64,000 bases of DNA from Psychrobacillus antarcticus (GTDB lineage Bacteria; Bacillota; Bacilli; Bacillales_A; Planococcaceae): assembly GCF_029533155.1 (NCBI RefSeq), contig NZ_JAIZDB010000010.1:1-64000 (forward strand). Reading direction: 5' to 3'. Within the stretch, counting starts at the first letter, position 1, and the number at the start of each line of letters is the position of its first letter. Positions 25,527 to 34,608 of the stretch are shown here, in pieces. The notes below the pieces were generated by a model. It saw only the letters and a list, made by a program, of their open reading frames with translations, made no database searches and was not told the origin of the DNA. A program made the translations under genes and the position numbers.

Positions 25527-25937
25527 ATGGCGAATAATAATGGTAATGATTTAAACACGGTGAAACCCCTAGAAAAAAAGAACAAAGTGTCAAACAAAGG
25601 ACCAAATTCAAAATACAATAAGGCAGCGGATAGCCCTAACTATTCTGCAATCGCAGAAAGTCCAGAATTTAAGTCATTGAAAAGGAAAAAGAACAAGTTT
25701 ATTTTACCCATTACCATATTTTTCTTACTGAGCTACATTTCGTTACCTATTTTGACTTCTTATACGACGGTTTTAAATAACAATGCATTTGGAGATATCG
25801 CTTGGGTTTGGATTTATGCACTAGCTCTCTTCGTAATGACTTGGACATTATGCATGATCTATGTACGTAGAGCTAATGATTTTGATAAAGAAGCTGAGAT
25901 TATTTTTGAAAAAGAAAAGGCTGGTGACTATGAATGA
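25527..25937 (+). CDS. DUF485 membrane protein
   Basis: Encodes 136 residues after AAGGAGG. The N-terminal ~60 residues are hydrophilic and low in complexity; the rest has the DUF485 plan of two membrane helices (FILPITIFFLLSYISLPILT and DIAWVWIYALALFVMTWTLC) followed by YVRRANDFDKEAEII. DUF485 (YjcH-like) proteins are encoded just before acetate/solute symporters and are thought to be accessory subunits. Its stop overlaps the symporter start by 4 bp. Confidence 0.85.
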   Translation: MANNNGNDLNTVKPLEKKNKVSNKGPNSKYNKAADSPNYSAIAESPEFKSLKRKKNKFILPITIFFLLSYISLPILTSYTTVLNNNAFGDIAWVWIYALALFVMTWTLCMIYVRRANDFDKEAEIIFEKEKAGDYE

Positions 25938-27457
25938 ATGTAATGGGATTGGCATTTTTTGTAGGAATAGTTGGACTAACTTTATTCGTTACATATATAG
26001 CCTCCAAGCGTACGAACTCAGCGAGTGAATTTTATACAGCAGGTGGAGGATTAACTGGTTGGCAAAACGGAATTGCAATTGCTGGAGATTACTTATCAGC
26101 TGCCTCTTTCCTAGGTATTGCAGGGGCCATCTCACTTTTTGGTTTCGATGGTTTCTTCTATAGTATTGGTTATTTAGTTGCGTACTTGGTTGTTTTATAT
26201 ATTGTTGCTGAGCCATTACGTAATTTAGGGAAATATACTTTAGCTGATATGATTACTGCCCGATTCGATCAAAAGAAAATCCGTGCAGCAGCAGCAATTA
26301 GTACATTAACGATTGTTTTATTTTACATGATTGCACAGCTTGTAGGTGCAGGTGCACTTATTCAATTACTATTAGGAATCGACTACTGGGTTGCTGTTCT
26401 TTTAGTAGGCATTATGATGACTATTTATGTACTTTGGGGAGGAATGGCTGCTACCAGCTGGGTGCAAATTATTAAAGCTGTATTGTTAATGGTCGGGACT
26501 GTTCTTATTTCTTTCTTAGTACTGTGGGAATTCGACTTTAATATATTAGGAATGTTCACGGAAATGAAATCCGTCACGGCTAATGGTGAAGCTTACTTAC
26601 ATCCTGGCGTGAAATATACAAATGGTTTAGATACAATATCCATGATGATTGCATTGGTACTTGGAACGGCTGGTTTACCACATATATTAATGCGTTTCTT
26701 TACGGTAAAAGATGCAAAAACCGCTCGTAGCTCGGTAGTATACGCTACTTGGATTGTAGGAATTTTCTACATATTAACTATTTTCTTAGGATTTGGTGCT
26801 GCTGCTTTTGTAGGTTCCGATGCAATTATAGCTGCAAATCCAGCTGGAAATATGGCTGCTCCTTTACTAGCACAAGCTTTAGGTGGCGATATTCTAATGT
26901 CATTTATCTCGGCAGTTGCGTTTGCTACAATTTTAGCAGTAGTCGCAGGACTTGTTTTGTCAGGAGCTTCTGCATTTGCCCATGACTTATATGGACAAAT
27001 CTTTAAAAAAGGGAAAGCTACAGAAAAGCAACAAATGAATGCTGCACGTATGGCTTCTGTTGGCGTTTCCGTCTTCTCGATAGTATTAGCGCTTGGCGCA
27101 CAGTCTATGAACGTGGCATTCTTAGTATCTCTTGCCTTCTGTATTGCTGCAAGTGCAAACTTGCCAGTAATTATTTATACAATCTATTGGAAAAACTTTA
27201 ATACTACCGGCGCTTTAAGTGCTATCATTACAGGCCTTGTTACTGCATTAGTACTCGTTGCTTTAAGTCCTAACTTGTGGGCGGTAGATGGTTCAATGTT
27301 CTTTACAGGTGAGGCAATTTTCCCACTTACTAATCCTGCGATTATCTCGGTTCCAGCCGGATTTATAGGTGGATGGATCGGAACAATGGTAGGAGCTAAT
27401 GCAGATAAACGAAAATATGCGGAAGTAGATGTAAAAGCAAATATTGGGCTGAAGTAA
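25934..27457 (+). CDS. actP: Cation/acetate symporter (SSS family)
   Basis: Encodes 507 residues with about 13 membrane helices. Family motifs are clear: SEFYTAGGGLTGWQNGIAIAG (in two parts), GDYLSAASFLGIAG, and GTAGLPHILMRFFTVKDA, which is characteristic of ActP/YwcA-type acetate and short-chain carboxylate symporters. It should import acetate or a related acid with Na+ or H+. It overlaps the DUF485 gene by 4 bp and is followed by a terminator shared with the convergent lipoprotein gene. The exact substrate is inferred from the family. Confidence 0.85.
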   Translation: MNVMGLAFFVGIVGLTLFVTYIASKRTNSASEFYTAGGGLTGWQNGIAIAGDYLSAASFLGIAGAISLFGFDGFFYSIGYLVAYLVVLYIVAEPLRNLGKYTLADMITARFDQKKIRAAAAISTLTIVLFYMIAQLVGAGALIQLLLGIDYWVAVLLVGIMMTIYVLWGGMAATSWVQIIKAVLLMVGTVLISFLVLWEFDFNILGMFTEMKSVTANGEAYLHPGVKYTNGLDTISMMIALVLGTAGLPHILMRFFTVKDAKTARSSVVYATWIVGIFYILTIFLGFGAAAFVGSDAIIAANPAGNMAAPLLAQALGGDILMSFISAVAFATILAVVAGLVLSGASAFAHDLYGQIFKKGKATEKQQMNAARMASVGVSVFSIVLALGAQSMNVAFLVSLAFCIAASANLPVIIYTIYWKNFNTTGALSAIITGLVTALVLVALSPNLWAVDGSMFFTGEAIFPLTNPAIISVPAGFIGGWIGTMVGANADKRKYAEVDVKANIGLK

Positions 27458-27472
27458 TATATTACGATGAAG

Positions 27473-27503
27473 AAACCGATTCCTTTTGGAAATCGGTTTT
27501 TTT
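27473..27503. terminator. Bidirectional terminator
   Basis: AAACCGATT and AATCGGTTT around CCTTTTGGA, with a T run on the plus strand, between convergent genes. Confidence 0.75.
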
Positions 27504-27511
27504 CATTCAAA

Positions 27512-28054
27512 TTATTTAGCGTGGTCGGGAAATACTCTTTTTACTGTATCTGTAAATTCATCGAAGAATCCTTCTACTGGTTCACCTGCCCGCACTCTTT
27601 CTCCGTACTCTTTAAACTGCAGGGTAAAATCAGGGTTTGAGGATACATATACATTGTTGAAGGCAGCATTCTCAGCCTTAGCCGCGTCTGAAATTTTGGT
27701 TTTTAATTCTTCCGTTTCATTTACACCTTCTTTAAGATCTACCGCCACATATGCGTTATTGTCCGTAACTAGGACACTCGCTGCTTTTACTCCTTCAATT
27801 TGTGTAATTTTAGCAGCTACATCATCCGCAACCTCTACTTTTCTTCCTTCCGTACCAGTTACTGTTCCATTACCTGTTGTTGTATTATTACCTGTTGTCG
27901 TATCATTTCTAATGTCTTCATTTATCGTACCCTTTTCTTCTACTACTTTTCCCGTGCCAGTGTCTGTTACTACATCTTCTTTGTTATTCGTTCCACAAGC
28001 AGTCAACAAGCCGATGAGAAGCATTACAAATATTATTTTCAGTAGTTGTTTCAC
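27512..28054 (-). CDS. YhcN/YlaJ-family sporulation lipoprotein
   Basis: Encodes 180 residues from GTG 28054, 9 bases after AAGGAGG; the ATG at 28093 overlaps nothing useful. It has a signal peptide with lipobox LLTAC. A Thr/Gly/Asn-rich linker (TTGNNTTTGNGTVTG) follows. The folded domain has the YhcN/YlaJ motifs KITQIEGVKAASVLVTDNNA, YVAVDLKEGV and a C-terminal PVEGFFDEFTDTVKRVFP. Members are membrane lipoproteins of the forespore, linked to germination and outgrowth. It is a single gene. Confidence 0.82.
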   Translation of the reverse strand: MKQLLKIIFVMLLIGLLTACGTNNKEDVVTDTGTGKVVEEKGTINEDIRNDTTTGNNTTTGNGTVTGTEGRKVEVADDVAAKITQIEGVKAASVLVTDNNAYVAVDLKEGVNETEELKTKISDAAKAENAAFNNVYVSSNPDFTLQFKEYGERVRAGEPVEGFFDEFTDTVKRVFPDHAK

Positions 28055-28157
28055 TTTATCTTTCCTCCTTATTATTGGATATACAAATAACATGGTCTAT
28101 TTAAAGTGAAATATGCGTAAGTTCAAAAATTTCGAGTCAATGTCTGATATAATTTAT

Positions 28158-28190
28158 TTTAATGAAATCAAAATTTTTAATGAAATCAAA
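28158..28190 (+). repeat. Short direct repeat in the M20 gene leader
   Basis: AATGAAATCAAAAT occurs twice in direct order within 33 bp, directly before the ribosome site of the M20 amidohydrolase gene. It may be a slipped duplication or a pair of binding sites. Confidence 0.4.
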
Positions 28191-28210
28191 ATAAAAGGAG
28201 ATTATTTAAA

Positions 28211-29380
28211 ATGAGTATGGATATTATAAAGCAGCTCGAGGCATCATATGATGAAATGGTCAGTATTCGCCGTTATTTACATATGCATCCGGAAGTATCG
28301 TTTCAAGAAACTGAAACAGCAAAGTATATACAAAAATTCTATTCAGATTTAGAAATTCCTTTCCAAGCAAATGTTGGTGGTAATGGAGTAGTTGCACGAG
28401 TCAAAGGTGCTTTTCCAGGTAAAACCGTTGCGTTACGGGCGGATTTTGATGCTCTCCCAATACAAGACGAAAAAAATGTTACCTATAAATCGACTGTTCC
28501 TGGCGTCATGCATGCATGTGGTCACGATGGCCATACCGCTGCACTTCTTATACTTGCCCGTACGATACTTGAATTTAAAGATCAACTGGCAGGTGAATAT
28601 GTATTTATCCATCAGCATGCAGAAGAATATGCTCCGGGTGGTGCGAAACCAATGATTGATGCTGGTTGTCTAGAGGGTGTAGATGTAATTTTCGGCACAC
28701 ATTTATGGTCTCAAACTCCTCTAGGTACTATTGAATATAAGAGTGGTCCCATTATGGCCGCAGCAGATCGATTTTCTATTACTGTCCAGGGGAGAGGTGG
28801 ACATGGGGCAAATCCACATGATACAAAGGATTCTATCGTAGTAGCTTCTCAATTAGTTGTAAACTTGCAGCAATTAGTAGCTAGACGTGTGAACCCTACT
28901 GAATCTGCAGTGCTTTCTGTCGGTTCTTTCATTGCAGACAACGCATTTAATATTATTGCGGACACTGTGAAAATGACTGGTACCGTTCGCACATTTAAAC
29001 CAGATGTTAGAGATTTAATGGAAAATGAATTAAAACGTGTAATTGAAGGCACATGTTATACAGCGGATTGTTCTTATTCTTTCCTATATGAAAGAGGCTA
29101 TCCCCCAGTTATTAACCATAAAGAAGAAACAGAATATTTAGCAGATATCGCCCAAACTGTTCCTGGAGTTACAGAAGTGAATGAATCCGATTTATTGATG
29201 GTCGGTGAGGATTTTGGTTACTATTTAGAAGAAATTCCTGGCACATTTTTCTTTACCGGCGCTATGCCTGAAGGTGATGTATTCCCACACCATAGCCCCA
29301 TGTTTGATTTCGATGAACGAGCAATGCTCATTGCTGCGAAAACGTTGGGAATGGCAGCGATTAACTTTCAAGATAAATAA
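28211..29380 (+). CDS. M20-family amidohydrolase (N-acyl amino acid / hippurate type)
   Basis: Encodes 389 residues with AAAGGAG upstream; an ATG two codons downstream (28217) is also possible. It has the metal-binding motifs of the M20D family: LHMHPEVSFQETET near residue 25, RADFDALPIQDEKN near 75, and MHACGHDGHTA near 100, plus the catalytic HQHAEEYAPGGA. The dimerisation domain occupies roughly residues 185-300. It should release an amino acid from N-acyl or amide conjugates in the cytoplasm. It is monocistronic and ends in a strong terminator. Confidence 0.85.
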   Translation: MSMDIIKQLEASYDEMVSIRRYLHMHPEVSFQETETAKYIQKFYSDLEIPFQANVGGNGVVARVKGAFPGKTVALRADFDALPIQDEKNVTYKSTVPGVMHACGHDGHTAALLILARTILEFKDQLAGEYVFIHQHAEEYAPGGAKPMIDAGCLEGVDVIFGTHLWSQTPLGTIEYKSGPIMAAADRFSITVQGRGGHGANPHDTKDSIVVASQLVVNLQQLVARRVNPTESAVLSVGSFIADNAFNIIADTVKMTGTVRTFKPDVRDLMENELKRVIEGTCYTADCSYSFLYERGYPPVINHKEETEYLADIAQTVPGVTEVNESDLLMVGEDFGYYLEEIPGTFFFTGAMPEGDVFPHHSPMFDFDERAMLIAAKTLGMAAINFQDK

Positions 29381-29394
29381 TAAGCTCAATTTAC

Positions 29395-29431
29395 AAACCG
29401 CACTAGAATTATTATTCTAGTGCGGTTTTTA
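29395..29431. terminator. Strong bidirectional terminator
   Basis: AAACCGCACTAGAAT and ATTCTAGTGCGGTTT form a near-perfect 15-bp stem around ATT, flanked by A and T runs. It separates the M20 gene from the convergent 1,329-residue gene. Confidence 0.85.
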
Positions 29432-29436
29432 TTTTT

Positions 29437-32400
29437 TTAATTTTTTATTATAAACTCATCTGATAGAGGCACCATGTTCTCTTTAATTTTCTTACCTTCC
29501 CATACCGTAAGCTTCAACGTGTAGCCTTCTACATCTGCAGGCATGTTAAGCTTTGTAGACATTTTCATTGTTTTGTTTTTAGGAATTGTTCTGGATAATT
29601 GCGAAACATCCACAACATTGCCTTCTTCATCTAATAGTTCCATCAGTACGATGATATCTTGGTTTTTATTCTGTTTATTAATAACTTCTATATTTGCAGT
29701 AATCTTTTCATTAGGTAATATTTTTTCAACTACAGTATTCTTTTTACCAACAAATGTAGCTGTTATATCCATAGTATACTCTGGTTCATTTACCCAATGA
29801 ACTTTATATTCCTTCACTGACTTTCCATCAGTTGCTGAAACTAGTATTGTCGATATTTCATCACTTTCTATAATATTAACTAGAGCTCCAGTCTGATTCG
29901 TTTCTACTTCTAAGCTTGCTTTCCCCTTTGCAGAAACCGTATATTCCTGCAATCCTGGTGTGAAATTAGTCAATAATTTTCCATCAACCTTAATAGACTT
30001 TAATGTAGCATCTGTCTCAGGGATAGCAATTTCGTGCAGTTCACTTCCAAGAGCATAGTAAATACTACCGTTTGCTCCCACCGTCATATTATTCATAAAG
30101 TCTTCCACGAGTACCTTATGTGACAAAGTTTCTGGATCAATTGCTATCAGTTTACGGGATAATGTTGTATATAGCATCCCATCTGGAGCCCATTGTAGTC
30201 GGTATGGTAACCATTTACTACTATTATATAGACTCGGACGAATTACTTTACTTTTAACAATTTCTTTCGTATCTGGGTTCATCGCAAAAATCGTTCCATC
30301 CACTGCTCCCCATAGATTTCCATCAGGACCAAATGATAGCTCTCCAATCATTCTTGGTGTTTCGTCTATTCCAGGGATCTCTGGAGTAAACTCTTCTATT
30401 TTCTGTCCTGTTTCAACATCCCAAACAAATATTTTAGCTTCTGTAGCTTTTGGATTAATACCTAGACCGCCCCATACAGAAGTACTTCCGTATAGCTTCC
30501 CGTCTTTATACGCCAATCCAATAATACTTTGATCTTGTACAATATTACGATATTGTGACCAAGTGTCCGTCTTTTCATCATATATAGCTAAGACACCGCC
30601 TAAAACTCCATAATCGGGCACAGTTCCAACGAATAGTTTGTCATCCCCAGATGTAATCGTAAACGGTCGATCTTGTTGATCTGTAATATCATACTCAAAA
30701 TTAGGATTACTATTTAAATCTACTGCTTTTAAGGGATCGTAGCTATACATCATTGCTCCAACGTAAGTTCCATAGTATACTTTCCCATTTAAAAATCCGA
30801 TGCCTTCAGGTTGTGCAAAAGATGGTATATTTACTTCAATTTTATTTGTAAAAGGATTATATATACTCAATCCACGTTGGTAGCCACCCATATATAGCTT
30901 TCCATCTTCCCCACTATGAAGAGCTTGTATTGCCACTGCTTGGGAAGAAATATCTAGCTCAATAAATTCAACTGTATTGCTAGTAGGTTCATATAGAATA
31001 TACTCTCCGTATTGAGTCACCATAGCTAATACAGTTTTTCCGCTACTTAAGTTAATCCATTCCATGTCTTTTACACGAACCGTATCGGGTAACAATGGAA
31101 TTCCCTCAATTACTTTCGATTCATTGAGACTAAAATCATATTCGAATAATTCATTTTTAAATTTGTAGTAAATAATATTTTCATTGAGGGGTGAAGGCTT
31201 CGAAATCATATTACTGTAACTAAATGTATTAAGTATTTCATTTGTTTCTATATCTAGAACAAGCATGGTTATCGAGCCAACTGAAACTAATAATTTCCCG
31301 TTAACGATAAACATATTTTCAATCATTCCATCTTGACCGGAATGTCCTTCAATAATTATTTCTTCTTTCTCACCAGAAATTCTATCTATCTTGAATAGAT
31401 GCTTTGTAGTTCCGATTCCTACATAAATATATTTATCCGTTACAGCTATACCTCTTGCGTACTGCTGCCCTTCTTTTACATTTCCATAATTTCTAAATTT
31501 ACCAGTAGCGATATCATATTCAAAAACACCAGCATGTGGATACGTCGAGCCGTAAATCTTCCCATCTGTTGAAGCTTCTATATCCCATACCCATGCATCT
31601 GAAGGATTTACGCCTAATTCCTCCACTATCTTCTGTTCAGGTAAATAGCGATATAGCTTGCCATCTGCTGTTCCAGCAAAGTAGACATTCTTATCACTTC
31701 CTACCGTCATTGCCCATAATGCTTCCGAATCAGCAATTACTTGTGAAAACTTAAGTTCACCAGTTTCTGCATTTAATACAGAAAATGTCCCTGGCAGACC
31801 ATTAGAATGATAATATACTTCATTTTCACCTAAGGAATTTTCTTGAATGACCGAAGCTTGACCTAGTTGAACTTGTACCATTTCTCCATGATTTATAGGA
31901 GTTTCATAGTTTCGATCTAAAGGTACATCTTCTGATGCTAATTTCCATGTAACATCATCAAAAAATGCTTTAGTTAAGCTTATTCCTCCAGAATAAAAAG
32001 CTAGTCTGGCATAGGCAGCATTTTCGGGAACATCAGTAAACACTTTAAGTTCGGTCCACTGATTTTTAGGTAGATTACCAAATAACTCCAACTTTAATTT
32101 GTCTGTTAGTTCATTGTCCGCGCTATCATAATAGTGCACTTCATACACAATATTATGAGTTTGAGATTGTACATTGGTCATTGCTTTCGCCAAATAGGAC
32201 TTACCAGGGATGACCGCAACTTTGTCACTTAAAATTCTTAGCCCTGTTTTATCGGATCCATCTTCAAACTTTAAGCTTTGAGTACCACTATTAAATGTGT
32301 CAGTGCTTACCGAAACACCTGGTGTCCCACTATCCGGAGTCCAACCAGCAATAACACCCTTATCACTTAACGGCATTTCAAAACTATTATTTACAATACT

Positions 32401-33426
32401 TTCTGGTATTTCTTCAACGGGTGGAGAGGTAACCTTTTCCGTTAAAACCACATCATCAAAGAATACATCTGTCAAACTTATTTTCCCCGAATTAAAGGAA
32501 ATTTGCATAGTAACTGCATCTGTAGGTGCAATTTCTACTAAACTAATGTCAATCCAGCCTTGGCCAGCCTTCCCTCTATGCAATTCATTTTTGAAGCCGA
32601 CTTGCTTGTTATTTGCATCTAAAAAAGTAATGGCAAATTCTACCGAATGGCTTTGCGCTATAACTTTCATTTTAGCGGATGCTCTGAATTCATTATTGGG
32701 CGTTATAGGTATGCGAGCAGACTTTACTTGAGTTTGAATTTGGTCTGAATAATCATGGAGTCTTAACTTTTTAGAGTTTTCATAAGGAACTACTGTCAAT
32801 AGTGATCCTGCAGTAGTCCATCCTGGTATAACTTCTGAATCTTCGAAGCTACTATTCATGATGGTAGCTTCTTGACCACCAACCTGAGCAACAAACTTAA
32901 CTTCGTCTATGTTTAATGAAAAGTCTGAGGAAGAACTCCCCTCTATAATAATTTCTGCAGAAGTAGTTCCCGTTGGAACATTTATCTCCGATTCCAGTAC
33001 TAACCATTCCTCATTACTTTGAGAGGAAAATAGCTTTGTCGTAGAATCTATCTGATTTCCTTCAGTATCATAAAAAGTAATTGCATAGCTAATTTCTCCA
33101 TCTTGAAAATCTTCTAAATAAGTTTTTCCTGAAAGGCTATAACTTCCTTCTGACACCTCAAATCTTTTACTCTTTATCCCTACAGTGTTATCAAGGGAAG
33201 TTAATAACAAGCTTTTATCTCCTGCAATCTTTTTATCCGCAGTAACGGACCCACTTCCACTTAAAATATCCCAGCCGGGGAGAGTAGTCTTTTCTTCAAA
33301 ATTATGGTTCGTAACTGGAATACTAACTTCCTCAGCTAATGTGGTGGCAGGTACAGCAGGTAGTAAACCTATCACTACCATTGTGCAAACAATCGTATGT
33401 CCAATTGATCGATAATTCTTTTTCAA
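29437..33426 (-). CDS. Very large secreted protein: CBM-like domains and beta-propeller
   Basis: Encodes 1329 residues from TTG 33426, 7 bases after AGGGGTG. Residues 1-31 are a Sec signal peptide (cleavage near TTLAEE). Three similar beta-sandwich domains follow, each beginning N(S/H)(S/N)FE..PGW (around residues 40, 190 and 345); they resemble CBM4/9-type carbohydrate-binding modules. Residues ~510-1150 hold repeated blades of the type GK(L/I)YGSTYPHAGVFEYD, a beta-propeller like those of PL11/PL22 lyases or YVTN proteins. A cadherin-like bead (ATLKSIKVDGKLLTNFTPG) and an Ig-like C-terminus close it. No LPXTG or SLH anchor is seen. It probably binds or degrades extracellular polysaccharide for the downstream-encoded importer; activity is not shown. 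Confidence 0.7.
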   Translation of the reverse strand: MKKNYRSIGHTIVCTMVVIGLLPAVPATTLAEEVSIPVTNHNFEEKTTLPGWDILSGSGSVTADKKIAGDKSLLLTSLDNTVGIKSKRFEVSEGSYSLSGKTYLEDFQDGEISYAITFYDTEGNQIDSTTKLFSSQSNEEWLVLESEINVPTGTTSAEIIIEGSSSSDFSLNIDEVKFVAQVGGQEATIMNSSFEDSEVIPGWTTAGSLLTVVPYENSKKLRLHDYSDQIQTQVKSARIPITPNNEFRASAKMKVIAQSHSVEFAITFLDANNKQVGFKNELHRGKAGQGWIDISLVEIAPTDAVTMQISFNSGKISLTDVFFDDVVLTEKVTSPPVEEIPESIVNNSFEMPLSDKGVIAGWTPDSGTPGVSVSTDTFNSGTQSLKFEDGSDKTGLRILSDKVAVIPGKSYLAKAMTNVQSQTHNIVYEVHYYDSADNELTDKLKLELFGNLPKNQWTELKVFTDVPENAAYARLAFYSGGISLTKAFFDDVTWKLASEDVPLDRNYETPINHGEMVQVQLGQASVIQENSLGENEVYYHSNGLPGTFSVLNAETGELKFSQVIADSEALWAMTVGSDKNVYFAGTADGKLYRYLPEQKIVEELGVNPSDAWVWDIEASTDGKIYGSTYPHAGVFEYDIATGKFRNYGNVKEGQQYARGIAVTDKYIYVGIGTTKHLFKIDRISGEKEEIIIEGHSGQDGMIENMFIVNGKLLVSVGSITMLVLDIETNEILNTFSYSNMISKPSPLNENIIYYKFKNELFEYDFSLNESKVIEGIPLLPDTVRVKDMEWINLSSGKTVLAMVTQYGEYILYEPTSNTVEFIELDISSQAVAIQALHSGEDGKLYMGGYQRGLSIYNPFTNKIEVNIPSFAQPEGIGFLNGKVYYGTYVGAMMYSYDPLKAVDLNSNPNFEYDITDQQDRPFTITSGDDKLFVGTVPDYGVLGGVLAIYDEKTDTWSQYRNIVQDQSIIGLAYKDGKLYGSTSVWGGLGINPKATEAKIFVWDVETGQKIEEFTPEIPGIDETPRMIGELSFGPDGNLWGAVDGTIFAMNPDTKEIVKSKVIRPSLYNSSKWLPYRLQWAPDGMLYTTLSRKLIAIDPETLSHKVLVEDFMNNMTVGANGSIYYALGSELHEIAIPETDATLKSIKVDGKLLTNFTPGLQEYTVSAKGKASLEVETNQTGALVNIIESDEISTILVSATDGKSVKEYKVHWVNEPEYTMDITATFVGKKNTVVEKILPNEKITANIEVINKQNKNQDIIVLMELLDEEGNVVDVSQLSRTIPKNKTMKMSTKLNMPADVEGYTLKLTVWEGKKIKENMVPLSDEFIIKN

Positions 33427-33632
33427 AACGATTCACCCCTATCAATTTTTGGTATAACTAATATGAAATGCGCAAGAGCCTATGCTTTGTTTTTGCTGTA
33501 AATCCTGAAGTGAATTAATGGGCTAGGCACTAAAGAGAGTAAGATAACGAGAAAAATCTTTCTAGTCTTCCAAAGAAATTAATCTGAGTATTCAGACTAT
33601 AATCTTCGCAATAACACTTATCCCCGGTACTG

Positions 33633-34580
33633 TTACAATTCTTTCAAATAAATTCCATACTTTTTCCACGGTGTAAAATCAAGCTTTCCATAAAATTCTA
33701 CTAGAATTGTCCAATCAATAATAATTGTTTCTATTTCCCTTCCCTGCAAGTAAGCCATGGCAGCCTCGACAACTTCTAGACCATACCCCTGCTTTCGCTC
33801 ATTTGGATCAATTCCCAATGGTCCAATTCCACCAACCTCCTGCTCAAACAGTGGACTCCAATATACATTTTGTGCAATAGATGGAGATAATGCATCATTG
33901 ATCCTACAAAATCCAATAATGTTTCCATTCTTTTTTGCCACGACAAACTCTCTTCCCGTTCCTCCCATCTCAAAGTACTTAATCGTCTCGTACTCCCATC
34001 TTCCTGGAAAACATCTTCCTAAAAATGATAAAAGTTCTTCCTTCTCCTCTATGGAAAGTATCGAAAAGGTTGCTGAACTATCATCGGGAAAAGGATATTT
34101 TTTAGACATATTATTAATCAAGTCAAATGTATCTATCTTATTGAAATACCCAAATTTCTCAAACCATTGTTGAACTTCGAGATACTCGTCAGGAATACCT
34201 GAAAAATAGTGAAAAGGGTCTCCAGCAAGCTGTAATACTTCTGCACCATTCTCTTTCAAAGCTGCCTCAGCATGTTCCAGCAAAGAAGTGCCTATACCAT
34301 GTCCGCGATGCTCACTATCTACTAAAAGAACTTGAATCCATCCTCTTTTCGAATCCATTACCACCTGTGTATTTTCTCGCCACATTTTAGAGACTACAAA
34401 TCCTATAACTTTACCGTTGCTATCTACCGCTATAAGTGATCCTTGTTCTAAGATATTGACGTCTGCAAAGCTATTTTGAATAAATAGCTCCTTACGCATT
34501 GGAAAATGAGTACTCAATTCCTTGTTCCAAAGTGATACTAATTCATCTACACAATCTCTATTCCATGGTATAAGTTTCAT
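33633..34580 (-). CDS. Double GNAT-domain acetyltransferase
   Basis: Encodes 315 residues from ATG 34580 (AGGGAG upstream; ATG 34622 is rejected). Two GNAT folds are fused: the first has the acetyl-CoA loop DSEHRGHGIGTSLLEHAE near residue 95, the second PNERKQGYGLEVVEAAMAYL near 265. Both keep the R/Q-x-x-G-x-G pattern. The acceptor is unknown. It lies at the end of the carbohydrate operon, 29 bp after the FAD oxidoreductase gene, so its substrate may be a sugar or amino sugar. Confidence 0.75.
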   Translation of the reverse strand: MKLIPWNRDCVDELVSLWNKELSTHFPMRKELFIQNSFADVNILEQGSLIAVDSNGKVIGFVVSKMWRENTQVVMDSKRGWIQVLLVDSEHRGHGIGTSLLEHAEAALKENGAEVLQLAGDPFHYFSGIPDEYLEVQQWFEKFGYFNKIDTFDLINNMSKKYPFPDDSSATFSILSIEEKEELLSFLGRCFPGRWEYETIKYFEMGGTGREFVVAKKNGNIIGFCRINDALSPSIAQNVYWSPLFEQEVGGIGPLGIDPNERKQGYGLEVVEAAMAYLQGREIETIIIDWTILVEFYGKLDFTPWKKYGIYLKEL

Positions 34581-34608
34581 AACAGTCTCCCTTTCTAAAA
34601 GTACTCTA

